A stretch of 64,000 nt of DNA, taken from the NCBI RefSeq assembly GCF_030362855.1, contig NZ_JAUCBP010000010.1:98126-162125 (forward strand). Reading direction: 5' to 3'. The translations under genes were made by a program, and so were the position numbers. This document shows positions 48,144 through 57,764 of the stretch, in pieces. Source of the stretch: Neoalteromonas arenosi. Its GTDB lineage: Bacteria; Pseudomonadota; Gammaproteobacteria; Enterobacterales; Alteromonadaceae. Positions within the stretch are counted from its first letter, which is position 1, and each line of letters starts with the position of its first letter. Under the pieces are notes generated by a model, which saw only the letters and a program-made list of their open reading frames with translations, did not search any database and had not been told where the DNA came from.

Positions 48144-49050
48144 GCAACAACCAAGCGTCAGTGTCATTATTCCAACGCTTAATCGAGACAAGTATTTACT
48201 TCTGTCAGTACAGGACTTGTTGGCGCAAGATTATCCAAACTTCGATATTGTGGTCGTTGATCAATCGCCGGCACCAACGCCAGAGATGCAAATGCTGATT
48301 GACCAAAATCCCGAGCGTCTCAAATATTACAATGTCGATTTTAAAGGTCTACCGCAAGCGCGTAATTATGGTTGGCAGCACAGTGAAGCCGAGATTGTGA
48401 TCTACATTGACGATGACATCCGCAGTGAGAGCTCGCTGATCAGTGAGCACGTGGCTTGTTATAGCGATCCCTCTATCGGCATGGTTGCCGGCGGTATTGA
48501 TGAAGCCCATCGCGGCCTCGATGATGGTCCTAAGGTTGGCGTGTTCTCGCGTTGGAGTTGCACGCCATACCGAGGCTTCGCCAGTCAACAAGACCAATGG
48601 GTCGATCACGTGCCCGGTGGTAATTTTAGTGCGCGCCGCGCACTGCTTGAGCAAGCCGGAGGTGTGGATGAACACTTGACCCTAGGGGCCGCTTTGTACG
48701 AGGAGAGTGAACTCTCGTTGCGTGTCAAACAAGTGACCGGCAAACGCTTTTATTTTAAAGCCAACGCGCGCTTGTTACACCTTGCAGCAGATGACGGCGG
48801 TTGCCGCGTTGTGAATGATGTCCCGAAGTACATCTGGGGCTTGTCTCACAACCGGGCAATCGTTATGCGCCGCTATCTCAATCCTTTACAACGATTTATC
48901 GCGTTAGGTTTCTTATTCAGGTTGGTGCTGGCCTACGCGTGGTCGGATAAATCTTTCGGCGTTATTGGGGCTTTCTGGCGAGGTTATCAACTGGGCCGTA
49001 AGAATGCTCAATTACCTCCTAAATGCACTGAGATGCGCAGCGCAGGTTAA
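48130..49050 (+). CDS. Glycosyltransferase family 2
   Basis: This 306-residue GT-A enzyme has QPSVSVIIPTLNRDKYLLLS at the start, the DxD-type motif YIDDDIRSES, and VPGGNFSARRALLEQAGG. The TTG at 48130 is chosen over longer in-frame alternatives because GGAG lies seven bases upstream and the domain starts right after it. It overlaps the preceding gene by 14 bases. Confidence 0.88.
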   Translation: MATLEQQPSVSVIIPTLNRDKYLLLSVQDLLAQDYPNFDIVVVDQSPAPTPEMQMLIDQNPERLKYYNVDFKGLPQARNYGWQHSEAEIVIYIDDDIRSESSLISEHVACYSDPSIGMVAGGIDEAHRGLDDGPKVGVFSRWSCTPYRGFASQQDQWVDHVPGGNFSARRALLEQAGGVDEHLTLGAALYEESELSLRVKQVTGKRFYFKANARLLHLAADDGGCRVVNDVPKYIWGLSHNRAIVMRRYLNPLQRFIALGFLFRLVLAYAWSDKSFGVIGAFWRGYQLGRKNAQLPPKCTEMRSAG

Positions 49051-49055
49051 GCAAT

Positions 49056-50150
49056 ATGCTTTTTCATCTGGCCTATCTCACTTTTTTTACTATCGTTGCG
49101 GCAACGTTTTTCGATGAGAAGATAGTGACCAGAGCTCAGCAGCACCGCTTCTTTCAAGCCCTGCTATTCTGCCTCGTTTTGCAAGTGGCAATTATGTACA
49201 TTGGTCGCGATATTCACGGTGACACGTTCCGGTATTTGCGCAGTTATGACCGCATGATCGGCCAAGACTTTGCCATTGCAGTGATCGAAAGTGGCAAAGA
49301 GTTGGGTTTTACTTTGTTGTCGTGGCTCAGTGCTAATGCAGGCATAGGGCATCGCGGCTATCTGACCTGGATTTTTGTGCTAGGTATGGTGCCCTTTATT
49401 GCTGGATTAAAGCGGTTATACGGCAATGGCTGGGGTTACATGTTTGTGGCCTATATTACGTTTCCTTTTTTCTTGAGTTACTTCGCCAGTGGTATGCGCC
49501 AAGCGGTGGCCATGAGTATGGCGTTTTACGCCATTATCAATTACGGCTATACCCGCTACTTGTTCCGTACGCTATTTGTGATTGGTTTTGCCGCATTGTT
49601 TCATATGTCGGTATTGGTGCTATTACCCGCGCTGTTTGCATTGCATTTTGCCGAACGGATTTTAACTATTCCCAAAATTTTGATGATTTGGGTGGTCGTG
49701 GTTTTTATTAGCGCCGCGGGCATTAACGAAAGTGCGCTTGGGTTCTTATCAGGCTTTTTCGATGACAGCTCGCGCTACCAATATTATCTCGACACTGACA
49801 AAGTCGCAGAAGTGCGCGAATTAATGAATTATCAGACGGGCTTTCGTCTGGATTTCACGGTGTTTTCGATTGTGCCAGTGTTGTTTGTATTGTACTTTGA
49901 ACGTCGAACGGGGATTGATTTGTGGTTAGTGAAGTTTTATCTGATCGTCAATTGTGCATTCCAATTGCTCAGCTTCACTGCCTCTAATGACCGTTTTGCA
50001 GCCTTATCTTGGTTTTATATTCCAGCAATATTGGTGCACTCCCAGTTTTACAAGTATCCGATGCGTAGTAGTAAATTAGGGTATTACCTTTTAGCCTTCT
50101 CGGGCGTAGCATTACTGGCATTATTTAACTCTCGATATTTTGCAGGATAA
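49056..50150 (+). CDS. wzy: EpsG-family polysaccharide polymerase (Wzy-like)
   Basis: This 364-residue membrane protein has about ten hydrophobic segments and the EpsG-family motif YFASGMRQAVAMSMAFYAI in the middle. Early GRDIHGDTFRYLRSYD and late FTASNDRFAALSWFYIP are also typical. It would polymerise the flipped repeat units at the periplasmic side. No other candidate polymerase is in the locus. Confidence 0.82.
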   Translation: MLFHLAYLTFFTIVAATFFDEKIVTRAQQHRFFQALLFCLVLQVAIMYIGRDIHGDTFRYLRSYDRMIGQDFAIAVIESGKELGFTLLSWLSANAGIGHRGYLTWIFVLGMVPFIAGLKRLYGNGWGYMFVAYITFPFFLSYFASGMRQAVAMSMAFYAIINYGYTRYLFRTLFVIGFAALFHMSVLVLLPALFALHFAERILTIPKILMIWVVVVFISAAGINESALGFLSGFFDDSSRYQYYLDTDKVAEVRELMNYQTGFRLDFTVFSIVPVLFVLYFERRTGIDLWLVKFYLIVNCAFQLLSFTASNDRFAALSWFYIPAILVHSQFYKYPMRSSKLGYYLLAFSGVALLALFNSRYFAG

Positions 50151-50154
50151 CCCT

Positions 50155-51015
50155 TTGAGTAACCAACCCGTGCAATCGATAACCATCAGTATTGTAGTAC
50201 CCTACTACAATGCCAGCGATTGCTTAGAACGACTGTTTGTGTCGCTGGCAGATTATGCGCAGCGCGAAGATATTGAGATGATCATTGTCGACGACTGCTC
50301 AGCACAGCAGCACGCGCAAGCGCTGGATGAGTATGCTGCGAAAAAGGCTTGGCCGCGATTAACGGTGGTGCATTGTGAACAAAATGGTGGCGCCGCAAAA
50401 GCACGTAAAACAGCCATCGAATACGCCATGGGTGAGTATATTGCATTTCTTGATAGCGACGATGCGTGGGCACTGAATAAGCTCGACTCACAGCTAGCTG
50501 CAATGCGCGCAAGTAGCGCGGTAATAAGCGGCTGCGCCTGCGAGCAAATTGACCTTGCTTCTCTTGAACAGCGCCGTCAATCACCTGCACCTGAATATCA
50601 GGCTATCCCTTATTCGCCATGGCGGGCCATGTTTGGCAATGCCTACAGTACACCGACGGTTATGGTGCGACGCGAGATAGCCAACGCTCACCCATTTTCA
50701 GATACGCTGCGTTATTCTGAAGATGTGGATTGTTGGCGGCGCATTGTATTGCACCACGGCGGCATTGTTTTACAACAGCCCAATGCTTTTATGTTTAAAC
50801 ACGCCTTTTTAAGTGATGAGGGCTCTTTAAGTAGCTTTACCTTTAAGATGAGTCTAGGACAATTAAAGTCGCTAGCGGGCTTGATTTTGCATCCTACATT
50901 GAAATGGCGCTATAAGCTGTGTGTCCCGTTGGCAATGGTCTGGGCTGCGATCAAGGGGCTGCGGCGTGAATGGATTGTGTGGCGGCATCGGAGGCGCCTT
51001 AAGCATGGCAACTAA
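50155..51015 (+). CDS. Glycosyltransferase family 2
   Basis: This 286-residue GT-A enzyme has ITISIVVPYYNASDCLERLF, the nucleotide-binding IVDDCS, the DxD-like motif FLDSDDAWALNKLD and the catalytic-loop pattern RYSEDVDCWRRIV. The TTG at 50155 with AGGA seven bases upstream is preferred over a TTG at 50140 that overlaps the polymerase end. It overlaps the following gene by 11 bases. Confidence 0.87.
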   Translation: MSNQPVQSITISIVVPYYNASDCLERLFVSLADYAQREDIEMIIVDDCSAQQHAQALDEYAAKKAWPRLTVVHCEQNGGAAKARKTAIEYAMGEYIAFLDSDDAWALNKLDSQLAAMRASSAVISGCACEQIDLASLEQRRQSPAPEYQAIPYSPWRAMFGNAYSTPTVMVRREIANAHPFSDTLRYSEDVDCWRRIVLHHGGIVLQQPNAFMFKHAFLSDEGSLSSFTFKMSLGQLKSLAGLILHPTLKWRYKLCVPLAMVWAAIKGLRREWIVWRHRRRLKHGN

Positions 51016-52129
51016 ACGCCTATTGATGATTTCAAGCTTTGCGGAATCACTGATCAACTTTCGTTTGGCCTTGATGCAAGATGCAATTGCAGCGGGTTTT
51101 GAAGTGCATGCCTGTGCACCTGATTTAACGCCTGAGATTAACGCAGAGTTAAATGCCCACGGTATCACGACCCACGATATTACGTTGGTACGCACGGGAT
51201 TAAATCCGTTTAAGGATTTAGCGACGGTGCACAGTGTTTACAGGCTTATCCGCCAATTGCGGCCCAGTCATACCTTGGCGTATACAATTAAGCCAGTTGT
51301 CTACGGTAGTATTGCCGCGCGGATGGCTAGGGTCTCTAGAATCGGTGCTCTGATAACGGGTTTGGGCTATACCTTTATGCAGGCCGACTCACTGCGTCAA
51401 AAAGTGGTGAGCAAAATAGCTCACGCGCTATATGAAGTTGCCTTAAATGGTGTGAATATTGCCTTCTTTCAAAACCCAGATGATCGTGACTTGTTTGTTG
51501 ATAACCGTCTGGTCGACCGAGCTAAAACCCGTCTTGTGAATGGTTCCGGAATTGATATCGAGCAGTTTAGTCAACAACCGCTCAATGATTTCCCCCCATT
51601 TCACTTTTTGATGATAGGACGCATTATTAAAGACAAGGGGGTTGTTGAGTATGCGCAGGCTGCTCAACAGATAAAACAGCGCTATCCGCATGCGCATTTT
51701 CATTTGGTTGGTTGGCTGGATTCAAACCCTAATGCAATCCAGCAAAGCCAACTCGATGAATGGATTGCCAGCGGCGCAATTACCTTCCATGGGCGCTTAG
51801 CAGATGTTCGCGAAGTGATTCAGAACTGTCATGTGTATGTGTTGCCTTCCTATCGGGAGGGCACTCCGCGCACGGTATTAGAAGCAATGGCTGTTGGCCG
51901 CGCGATCATCACGACCAATGCTCCTGGCTGCAAAGAAACCATTGAAGATGGGGTCAGTGGTCAATTGATAGATGTCGCTGATATTCCGACGTTGGTTGCC
52001 GCAATAGAGCGCTATATTAAAGCACCAGAAAAAATCGCACAGCATGGGCAAGCGGCAAGGGAGCGTGCTATCGCGGTTTACGATGTGCATAAAGTGAATC
52101 AACAAATGTTAGATGGATTAGTAGAATAA
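51005..52129 (+). CDS. Glycosyltransferase family 4, PglA-like
   Basis: This 374-residue GT-B enzyme starts KRLLMISSFAESLINFRLALM and contains FLMIGRIIKDKGVVEYAQAA, then CHVYVLPSYREGTPRTVLEAMA with the E-x7-E motif. Its overall pattern and its position directly before the PglC homologue match Campylobacter PglA, which adds GalNAc to diNAcBac-diphosphate-undecaprenol. The sugar used here is not known. The ATG at 51005 replaces longer in-frame starts without ribosome sites. Confidence 0.82.
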   Translation: MATKRLLMISSFAESLINFRLALMQDAIAAGFEVHACAPDLTPEINAELNAHGITTHDITLVRTGLNPFKDLATVHSVYRLIRQLRPSHTLAYTIKPVVYGSIAARMARVSRIGALITGLGYTFMQADSLRQKVVSKIAHALYEVALNGVNIAFFQNPDDRDLFVDNRLVDRAKTRLVNGSGIDIEQFSQQPLNDFPPFHFLMIGRIIKDKGVVEYAQAAQQIKQRYPHAHFHLVGWLDSNPNAIQQSQLDEWIASGAITFHGRLADVREVIQNCHVYVLPSYREGTPRTVLEAMAVGRAIITTNAPGCKETIEDGVSGQLIDVADIPTLVAAIERYIKAPEKIAQHGQAARERAIAVYDVHKVNQQMLDGLVE

Positions 52130-52720
52130 ATGAAAAGAATGTTTGATTTTTTAGTGGCGTTTATCGTGTTGTTGGTTGCAGCGCCAGTAATACTGATCGT
52201 TGCATTATTGGTCGCTATAAAACTAGGTCGACCGGTGCTGTTTAGTCAACAGCGACCGGGGAAAGACGGAAAAATATTTCGCATGTACAAATTTCGCAGT
52301 ATGACCGATGCACGCGATCAGCAAGGTGAATTGCTGCCCGATGCTGAGCGTTTACCCGCTTTTGGGCGTTTACTGCGCTCAACAAGCTTAGATGAGCTAC
52401 CGGGTCTTTGGAACGTGTTAAAAGGCGATATGAGCTTAGTAGGCCCGCGGCCATTATTGGTGGAGTATTTGCCATTGTATTCAGACGAGCAGGCACGTCG
52501 TCATGAGGTAAGGCCGGGGATTACGGGCTGGGCTCAGGTCAATGGTCGTAATGCGATCTCATGGCAGCAAAAGTTTGAATACGACGTGTGGTATGTAAAC
52601 AATCAGTCATTCTGGTTGGATGTGAAAATTCTATTTTTGACCGTCAAGAAAGTCTTAGTACGAGCGGATATCAGCCAAGATAACCAAGCCACAATGGAGA
52701 AGTTTAATGGCAACAACTAA
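52130..52720 (+). CDS. pglC: Undecaprenyl phosphate N,N'-diacetylbacillosamine 1-phosphate transferase (PglC type)
   Basis: This 196-residue monotopic phosphoglycosyl transferase is the size of Campylobacter PglC. It has the re-entrant membrane helix ([19 protein letters not shown]), [21 protein letters not shown], the catalytic Asp-Glu pair D88-E89 in [23 protein letters not shown], and [18 protein letters not shown]. It even shares the C-terminal TMEKFNGNN pattern. It would transfer the first sugar phosphate to the lipid carrier and start the repeat unit. It follows directly after the PglA-like gene. Confidence 0.88.
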   Translation: MKRMFDFLVAFIVLLVAAPVILIVALLVAIKLGRPVLFSQQRPGKDGKIFRMYKFRSMTDARDQQGELLPDAERLPAFGRLLRSTSLDELPGLWNVLKGDMSLVGPRPLLVEYLPLYSDEQARRHEVRPGITGWAQVNGRNAISWQQKFEYDVWYVNNQSFWLDVKILFLTVKKVLVRADISQDNQATMEKFNGNN

Positions 52721-53345
52721 GCCTAAACTGCGCATTGTTGGCGCTGGTGGGCATGCGAAAGTAGTTGCAGATTGTGCAGAGCAACTGGGCTATAAAGATA
52801 TCGGTATGCTTGATGACAATTATCCAGCCACACAGGCTTGCGAACACTGGCCGGTAGTAGGTACATCGTCACAGATCACCGAATTAAATGACGCACACAC
52901 GCACTGGTTTGTCGCTATTGGCAACAACGCAGTGCGGGCAAAGTTACAAGCACAATTACTGGCTCTTGGATGCACGCTGACAACCCTTGTCCATCCAAGC
53001 GCTGTTATTGGCGGGAATGTCAGTATTGGTGCAGGAACTTTAGTCCTGGCTAATGCGGTAGTTAATGCTTTCAGTCGAATCGGCCAAGGAAGCATTCTCA
53101 ATACGGCATGTTCAATTGATCACGATGGTGACATCGGTGACTTTGTCCACATCGCCCCTGGCGTTCGCCTAGCTGGCGCAGTACGTGTAAAACAGAAAAC
53201 ATTTATCGGAATCGGCAGTTGTGTGATACAACAGATAACTATTGGTAGCGAAGTCACGGTTGGCGCAGGTTCGACGGTTATTCGTGACATTCCAGACCAG
53301 GCGCGAGTAGCCGGTAACCCAGCGCGCGCGTTGCAACAAAAATGA
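52707..53345 (+). CDS. pglD: UDP-4-amino-sugar N-acetyltransferase (PglD type)
   Basis: This 212-residue left-handed beta-helix acyltransferase has the nucleotide-sugar loop [19 protein letters not shown] and hexapeptide-like repeats ([46 protein letters not shown]). The histidine in [11 protein letters not shown] is at the catalytic position. It would acetylate UDP-4-amino-4,6-dideoxy-GlcNAc to UDP-diNAcBac. It overlaps pglC by 14 bases. Confidence 0.87.
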   Translation: MATTKPKLRIVGAGGHAKVVADCAEQLGYKDIGMLDDNYPATQACEHWPVVGTSSQITELNDAHTHWFVAIGNNAVRAKLQAQLLALGCTLTTLVHPSAVIGGNVSIGAGTLVLANAVVNAFSRIGQGSILNTACSIDHDGDIGDFVHIAPGVRLAGAVRVKQKTFIGIGSCVIQQITIGSEVTVGAGSTVIRDIPDQARVAGNPARALQQK

Positions 53346-53358
53346 GAGGTAAGAAACG

Positions 53359-54531
53359 ATGTTAGGCGGTCCGTTTTCACCGTGGCCAGCGGTAGCCCAA
53401 GACGAAAAAGACGCAGTGATGGCGGTACTTGACAGTAATCGCGTGAATTACTGGACAGGGCAGGTCGGTCGGGAGTTTGAGCGTGAATTCGCTAGCGCCC
53501 ATGAGGTAAAACATGCGATCGCAGTAGCTAACGGTAGTGTTGCACTCGATTTGGCCTGGGTCGCATTAAATCTGCCAAAAGGCAGCGAAGTGATCGTAAC
53601 GTCGCGCACCTTTTTAGCGTCAGTCTCATCAATCGTGTTAGCGGGTTTAACGCCGGTGTTTGCCGATGTGTGCGCTGATTCACAAAACGTCACCGCTGAC
53701 ACTATTGCAGCAAAAATCACTGCGAAGACTAAAGCCATTGTATGTGTGCACTTGGCGGGCTGGCCGTGTGACATGGACGCGATTAACTCGCTAGCTAAAC
53801 AACACGGTTGTTATGTTATCGAGGACTGTGCACAAGCCCACGGCGCTCGTTATAAAGGCAAGCCTGTTGGTGGCCTTGGCGATATTGCTGCTTGGTCATT
53901 TTGTCAGGACAAAATCATGACTACTGGTGGCGAAGGTGGCATGGTCACCACTAATAACACCAAATTTTGGAATGTAATGTGGTCCTATAAAGACCATGGT
54001 AAATCTTGGCAAGCAGTGTATGAAAAGTCCCATCCACCGGGGTTCCGTTGGTTACATGAATCCTTTGGTACCAATTGGCGCATGACAGAAATGCAGTCGG
54101 CCATTGGGCGCTGCCAATTGCAAAAAATGCCAGATTGGATAGCTACACGTACCCAATACGCAGAGCAGATCCTGAATACGGCAAAAGGATTAAAAGGTCT
54201 TCGTGTGCCTGAAGTGCCAGAAGATATTCAACACGCATACTACAAGTGTTATGCCTTTGTTGAGCCTAAGCAGTTGCGTAAGGGCTGGGATCGCGACCGC
54301 ATTATGCAAGCAGTCGTCGATGCCGGCGTGCCTTGTTTTTCAGGCAGTTGTTCAGAGGTTTACTTAGAAAAAGCCTTTGAAACCTCTGGTTTGCGTCCCG
54401 AGCAACCTTCGCCGGTTGCCCATGAGTTAGGTGAAACATCCTTGATGTTCTTAGTTCACCCAACCTTGACACAAGCCGAAATTGATAAAACCTGTAAAGT
54501 GCTCATCGCGGTTATGGAGCAAGCAGTCTAG
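53359..54531 (+). CDS. pglE: UDP-4-keto-sugar aminotransferase, DegT/DnrJ family (PglE type)
   Basis: This 390-residue PLP enzyme of fold type I belongs to the DegT/DnrJ/EryC1 family. The PLP lysine is K185 in WSFCQDKIMTTGGEGGM, and the cofactor region VIEDCAQAHGARYKGK is intact. It should transfer an amino group from glutamate to the 4-keto intermediate made by the PglF-like enzyme. It lies between the acetyltransferase and dehydratase genes, in Campylobacter order. Confidence 0.88.
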   Translation: MLGGPFSPWPAVAQDEKDAVMAVLDSNRVNYWTGQVGREFEREFASAHEVKHAIAVANGSVALDLAWVALNLPKGSEVIVTSRTFLASVSSIVLAGLTPVFADVCADSQNVTADTIAAKITAKTKAIVCVHLAGWPCDMDAINSLAKQHGCYVIEDCAQAHGARYKGKPVGGLGDIAAWSFCQDKIMTTGGEGGMVTTNNTKFWNVMWSYKDHGKSWQAVYEKSHPPGFRWLHESFGTNWRMTEMQSAIGRCQLQKMPDWIATRTQYAEQILNTAKGLKGLRVPEVPEDIQHAYYKCYAFVEPKQLRKGWDRDRIMQAVVDAGVPCFSGSCSEVYLEKAFETSGLRPEQPSPVAHELGETSLMFLVHPTLTQAEIDKTCKVLIAVMEQAV

Positions 54532-54534
54532 ACT

Positions 54535-56457
54535 ATGCAAAACTTCTCGTTAAACCAGATTTTTAAGCTGCCACCCAGCGTTAAATTCACCATAGAAGTA
54601 ATCTGGGATACGTTTGCGATCACCTTTGCCTTGTTGTGTTCATATTGGATGCGTTTGGGCATCGAAGCATGGCATTTTAGTCTCACCGATTGGGGCGTAG
54701 TGATTGCTAACTTATTCTTCACGCAAGGTTTTTTGCTGATACTTGGTCACTACCGGCAGATGATCCGCTATATCGATATTAAAGCGGTGTATATCATTGC
54801 ACTGGCGATACTTTTATCATCGGTATATTTACTATCGGCCGAGTATGTCCTCGATATCTTCTTGCCGATGTCAGTATTGATGCTGTATTTCTTTGGCGCT
54901 ACGGCATTAGTTGCCTCGCCACGATTACTTATTCAGGCTACCTCGCAGGCACAAAACGACAAGCTACGCGAAAAGTGCTTTATTTATGGTGCCGGCGAGT
55001 CAGGGCGTGCGCTAGCCACCGCGCTTCGTGCAGGTCGCTCCTTAATGCCGGTAGCCTTTGTCGATGACAAGCGCATTTATCACGGTAAACAAGTATTGGG
55101 TATCCCCGTTATTCGCCGCGACGATGTTGAGGAGTTGAAGGCAAAGTACGGCGTACAGAAAATGCTACTCGCGGTAAACAATACCTCGCGTGGTCGTCGC
55201 AAAGAATTGATCCGCGAGCTTGAGCCTCTCGCGTTAGAGCTGCTGTCGGTGCCAAACTTTAAAGATATTGCCAGTGGAAAACAGCAGATTGATGAGCTAC
55301 AAGAAGTTAAGATTGAAGATCTACTGGGGCGCGACCCAGTGCCACCCATCCCCCATCTGCTGAACAGCAACATTCATCAAAAGATTGTGATGGTCACCGG
55401 TGCCGGCGGATCGATCGGCAGCGAGCTGTGTCGACAGATCGTCAAGAGCAAGCCCGCCAAGCTCGTGTTGTTTGAATTGGCGGAGTACAATCTTTATCAG
55501 ATTGAAAATGAGTTGGCGCGCCAATATCCCGATATTCCACTCGTCACCGTTCTGGCCACAATCCAAGACTCAGAAACGCTGCGCAATGTGATTGAGCAGC
55601 ACAAGATCCAAACAATTTATCACGCGGCTGCCTATAAGCACGTACCGATGGTTGAAGCTAACGTCACGGCAGGGATCCGTAATAACGTATTTGGCACAGC
55701 AAATGTCGCGTTAATTGCCGCGGAATACGAAGTAGAAAAGTTCGTACTTATCTCTACTGACAAAGCGGTTAGACCAACCAACATAATGGGTGCTACCAAA
55801 CGCTTTGCTGAACTATTTGTGCAAGGTATTTCCGCACTTCACAGCGAAACAGAGTTTGCGATAGTGCGCTTTGGTAATGTGCTAGGAAGCTCTGGTTCGG
55901 TAGTACCGTTGTTTAAAGAACAAATCCGCAAAGGTGGGCCAATCACTGTCACACACCCTGATATCATTCGCTACTTTATGACTATCCCAGAAGCTGCTCA
56001 GTTGGTGATTCAAGCCGGGACTATGGGTAAGAATGGCGAAGTGTTTGTACTGGATATGGGCGAACCAGTAAAAATTGCTGATTTGGCGCACAAAATGGCC
56101 CATTTGATGGGGTACAGCTTATCGCCTACTGGTGATGAAAAGGGCGATATGAAAATTGTATACACTGGCCTACGTCCGGGTGAAAAATTGTATGAAGAGT
56201 TATTGATCGGTGACGGGGAAACTGGCACTGAACACCCGCGGATTATGGCGGCTAATGAGACTATGATGGACTTTGCAGAAGTGGTCATGCTGCTTGATCA
56301 AATAAACTTCGCGTTGGTAAATCGCGAGGAAGACAAAGCAATAGCGCTGCTGGCATCAGCACCACTTGCTTATTCACCCGATACGGATATCAAACAGCGA
56401 ATTGCCGCTGTCGAGGCACAAGAGTTAGCAGAACAAGAATCTGCAGCGAGCTCTTAA
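54535..56457 (+). CDS. pglF: UDP-GlcNAc 4,6-dehydratase (PglF/WbpM type)
   Basis: This 640-residue membrane-bound enzyme has about four N-terminal transmembrane segments (to about 125), a first Rossmann domain (KCFIYGAGESGRALATAL) and a catalytic extended-SDR domain (MVTGAGGSIGSELCRQI, near 285). The active site uses T408, D409 and K410 in STDKAVRPTN, and M418 with K422 in IMGATKR, replacing the usual tyrosine, as in PglF. It makes the UDP-4-keto-6-deoxy sugar that starts diNAcBac synthesis. It ends the sugar-nucleotide part of the operon. Confidence 0.9.
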   Translation: MQNFSLNQIFKLPPSVKFTIEVIWDTFAITFALLCSYWMRLGIEAWHFSLTDWGVVIANLFFTQGFLLILGHYRQMIRYIDIKAVYIIALAILLSSVYLLSAEYVLDIFLPMSVLMLYFFGATALVASPRLLIQATSQAQNDKLREKCFIYGAGESGRALATALRAGRSLMPVAFVDDKRIYHGKQVLGIPVIRRDDVEELKAKYGVQKMLLAVNNTSRGRRKELIRELEPLALELLSVPNFKDIASGKQQIDELQEVKIEDLLGRDPVPPIPHLLNSNIHQKIVMVTGAGGSIGSELCRQIVKSKPAKLVLFELAEYNLYQIENELARQYPDIPLVTVLATIQDSETLRNVIEQHKIQTIYHAAAYKHVPMVEANVTAGIRNNVFGTANVALIAAEYEVEKFVLISTDKAVRPTNIMGATKRFAELFVQGISALHSETEFAIVRFGNVLGSSGSVVPLFKEQIRKGGPITVTHPDIIRYFMTIPEAAQLVIQAGTMGKNGEVFVLDMGEPVKIADLAHKMAHLMGYSLSPTGDEKGDMKIVYTGLRPGEKLYEELLIGDGETGTEHPRIMAANETMMDFAEVVMLLDQINFALVNREEDKAIALLASAPLAYSPDTDIKQRIAAVEAQELAEQESAASS

Positions 56458-56585
56458 CGCCACTGCTGGGCGTACTTTCCGCCCAAACTTTAACTGTAGA
56501 ATTCAGACATTTGGCCGATATTGTCAATACAGCAAAGTGGCCTTGGGCCACTGTTTGCAGCTGAATTAGGGGAGAAATACACAAT

Positions 56586-57764
56586 ATGCGGTTAATATTG
56601 GGCGTCTGTTGCAGTTTAGTGTGTAGCGGTCTGGCTTTTGCGCAGACTGAAAATATCGACAAAGATGTGTCGCCATTAAAGCTATCCGCAGCTATCGCAC
56701 ACAATGACTCAATCAACCCTCTAATAGCAGGTGACACTGACGCCACTGGTTTTATCATCAACGCTGAAGGTGCCTTAGTCACTGTACAAGAGTCGACTTG
56801 GTGGCAATTCGACTACGGTGCTGAATACGAGCAGTTCCGCTTACAAGAAGACCAGTTCGCATTTGATGACAATCAAGACTTCTACTCGTATAACCTCCGC
56901 GTGATGTCACGCACCTTTGTGCATGAAGCCTTTACCCTAGACGTGCAAGCTGGTCACGAACAAGAGAAGCAACGCTATGGCGAGGGCATAACGCGTTTTC
57001 GAGATGAAGTGCTAAGCGTAGATACCCTGACTCGTAACCACGCCAGTGCATTATTTGTATATGGCCGAGAGCCTAGCCGCAATGCGTTTAGCGTGCGTTT
57101 GAGCTGGCAAGACGATGAGTATGACGACGTCAACGATTATGCGCGTCTATTTGATATCTCGCAGGTTGGCGTCGAAGCCCAAGCGCGTTATGCATTGAGT
57201 GGCGCCACGCGTTTTCTGGTTCGGGTTTTGATGCGCGAAGATGATTATGTCGCACCGGACCGCATCGATAGTGAGCTAACGCGCGGCCTTATCGGTATCG
57301 ATTGGATAATCAGTGGTAAGTCTTCAGCGCAAGTGCTCATTGGTGGTTTTAAACGTGATGCAGAAGACGGCAGTGACAACAGCGGTTTTTCGTGGGATTT
57401 TCGCTATCAATATAAACCGAGTGATTTGTCCTTATTGACCTTGTCCTCACGCCGCGTGTCAAATGTATCTGAGGTTGAGTTCGCCTCTGACAGTGTCGAC
57501 GTTATCCATGGGGTAGACTGGCAGTATGTGTATAACGAGTTGTGGTTTTGGGGCATCCGCTTGAACTGGCTGGATAAAACTTTAGAGTCAGCATCGCTGG
57601 AAAGAGACATCAAGCAGTTTGATTTTAATGCATCTTTAGGGTTCAACTTAACTTCCTATCAATCGATTCATTTTGACTTCATGCGACGTGATGTGTCGTC
57701 CAATGACAACTTTTTAGATTACACTCAGAACGAGGTAGGTTTACGTTGGCAATACGAATACTGA
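56586..57764 (+). CDS. Outer-membrane beta-barrel of polysaccharide export (BBP2-like)
   Basis: This 392-residue exported protein has a signal peptide (MRLILGVCCSLVCSGLAFA). The mature part is a long series of alternating amphipathic strands (TWWQFDYGAEYEQFRLQ, FSVRLSWQDDEYDD, LWFWGIRLNWLDKTLESA), ending in NEVGLRWQYEY, a C-terminal aromatic typical of barrels inserted by BAM. It fits beta-barrel porin 2-like proteins found in exopolysaccharide loci. It overlaps the next gene by 19 bases and is probably the outer-membrane pore. Confidence 0.8.
   Translation: MRLILGVCCSLVCSGLAFAQTENIDKDVSPLKLSAAIAHNDSINPLIAGDTDATGFIINAEGALVTVQESTWWQFDYGAEYEQFRLQEDQFAFDDNQDFYSYNLRVMSRTFVHEAFTLDVQAGHEQEKQRYGEGITRFRDEVLSVDTLTRNHASALFVYGREPSRNAFSVRLSWQDDEYDDVNDYARLFDISQVGVEAQARYALSGATRFLVRVLMREDDYVAPDRIDSELTRGLIGIDWIISGKSSAQVLIGGFKRDAEDGSDNSGFSWDFRYQYKPSDLSLLTLSSRRVSNVSEVEFASDSVDVIHGVDWQYVYNELWFWGIRLNWLDKTLESASLERDIKQFDFNASLGFNLTSYQSIHFDFMRRDVSSNDNFLDYTQNEVGLRWQYEY

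Noticed and set aside
50140..50154. Earlier TTG start for the second family-2 glycosyltransferase.
   Set aside because: The TTG at 50155 has AGGA seven bases upstream, while the one at 50140 has no ribosome site and lies within the polymerase gene.
56460..56490. Short GC hairpin after the pglF-like gene as a terminator splitting the polysaccharide locus.
   Set aside because: The stem is only about six base pairs with a weak tail, so it does not clearly separate the barrel-OPX-Wzc genes from the upstream operon.
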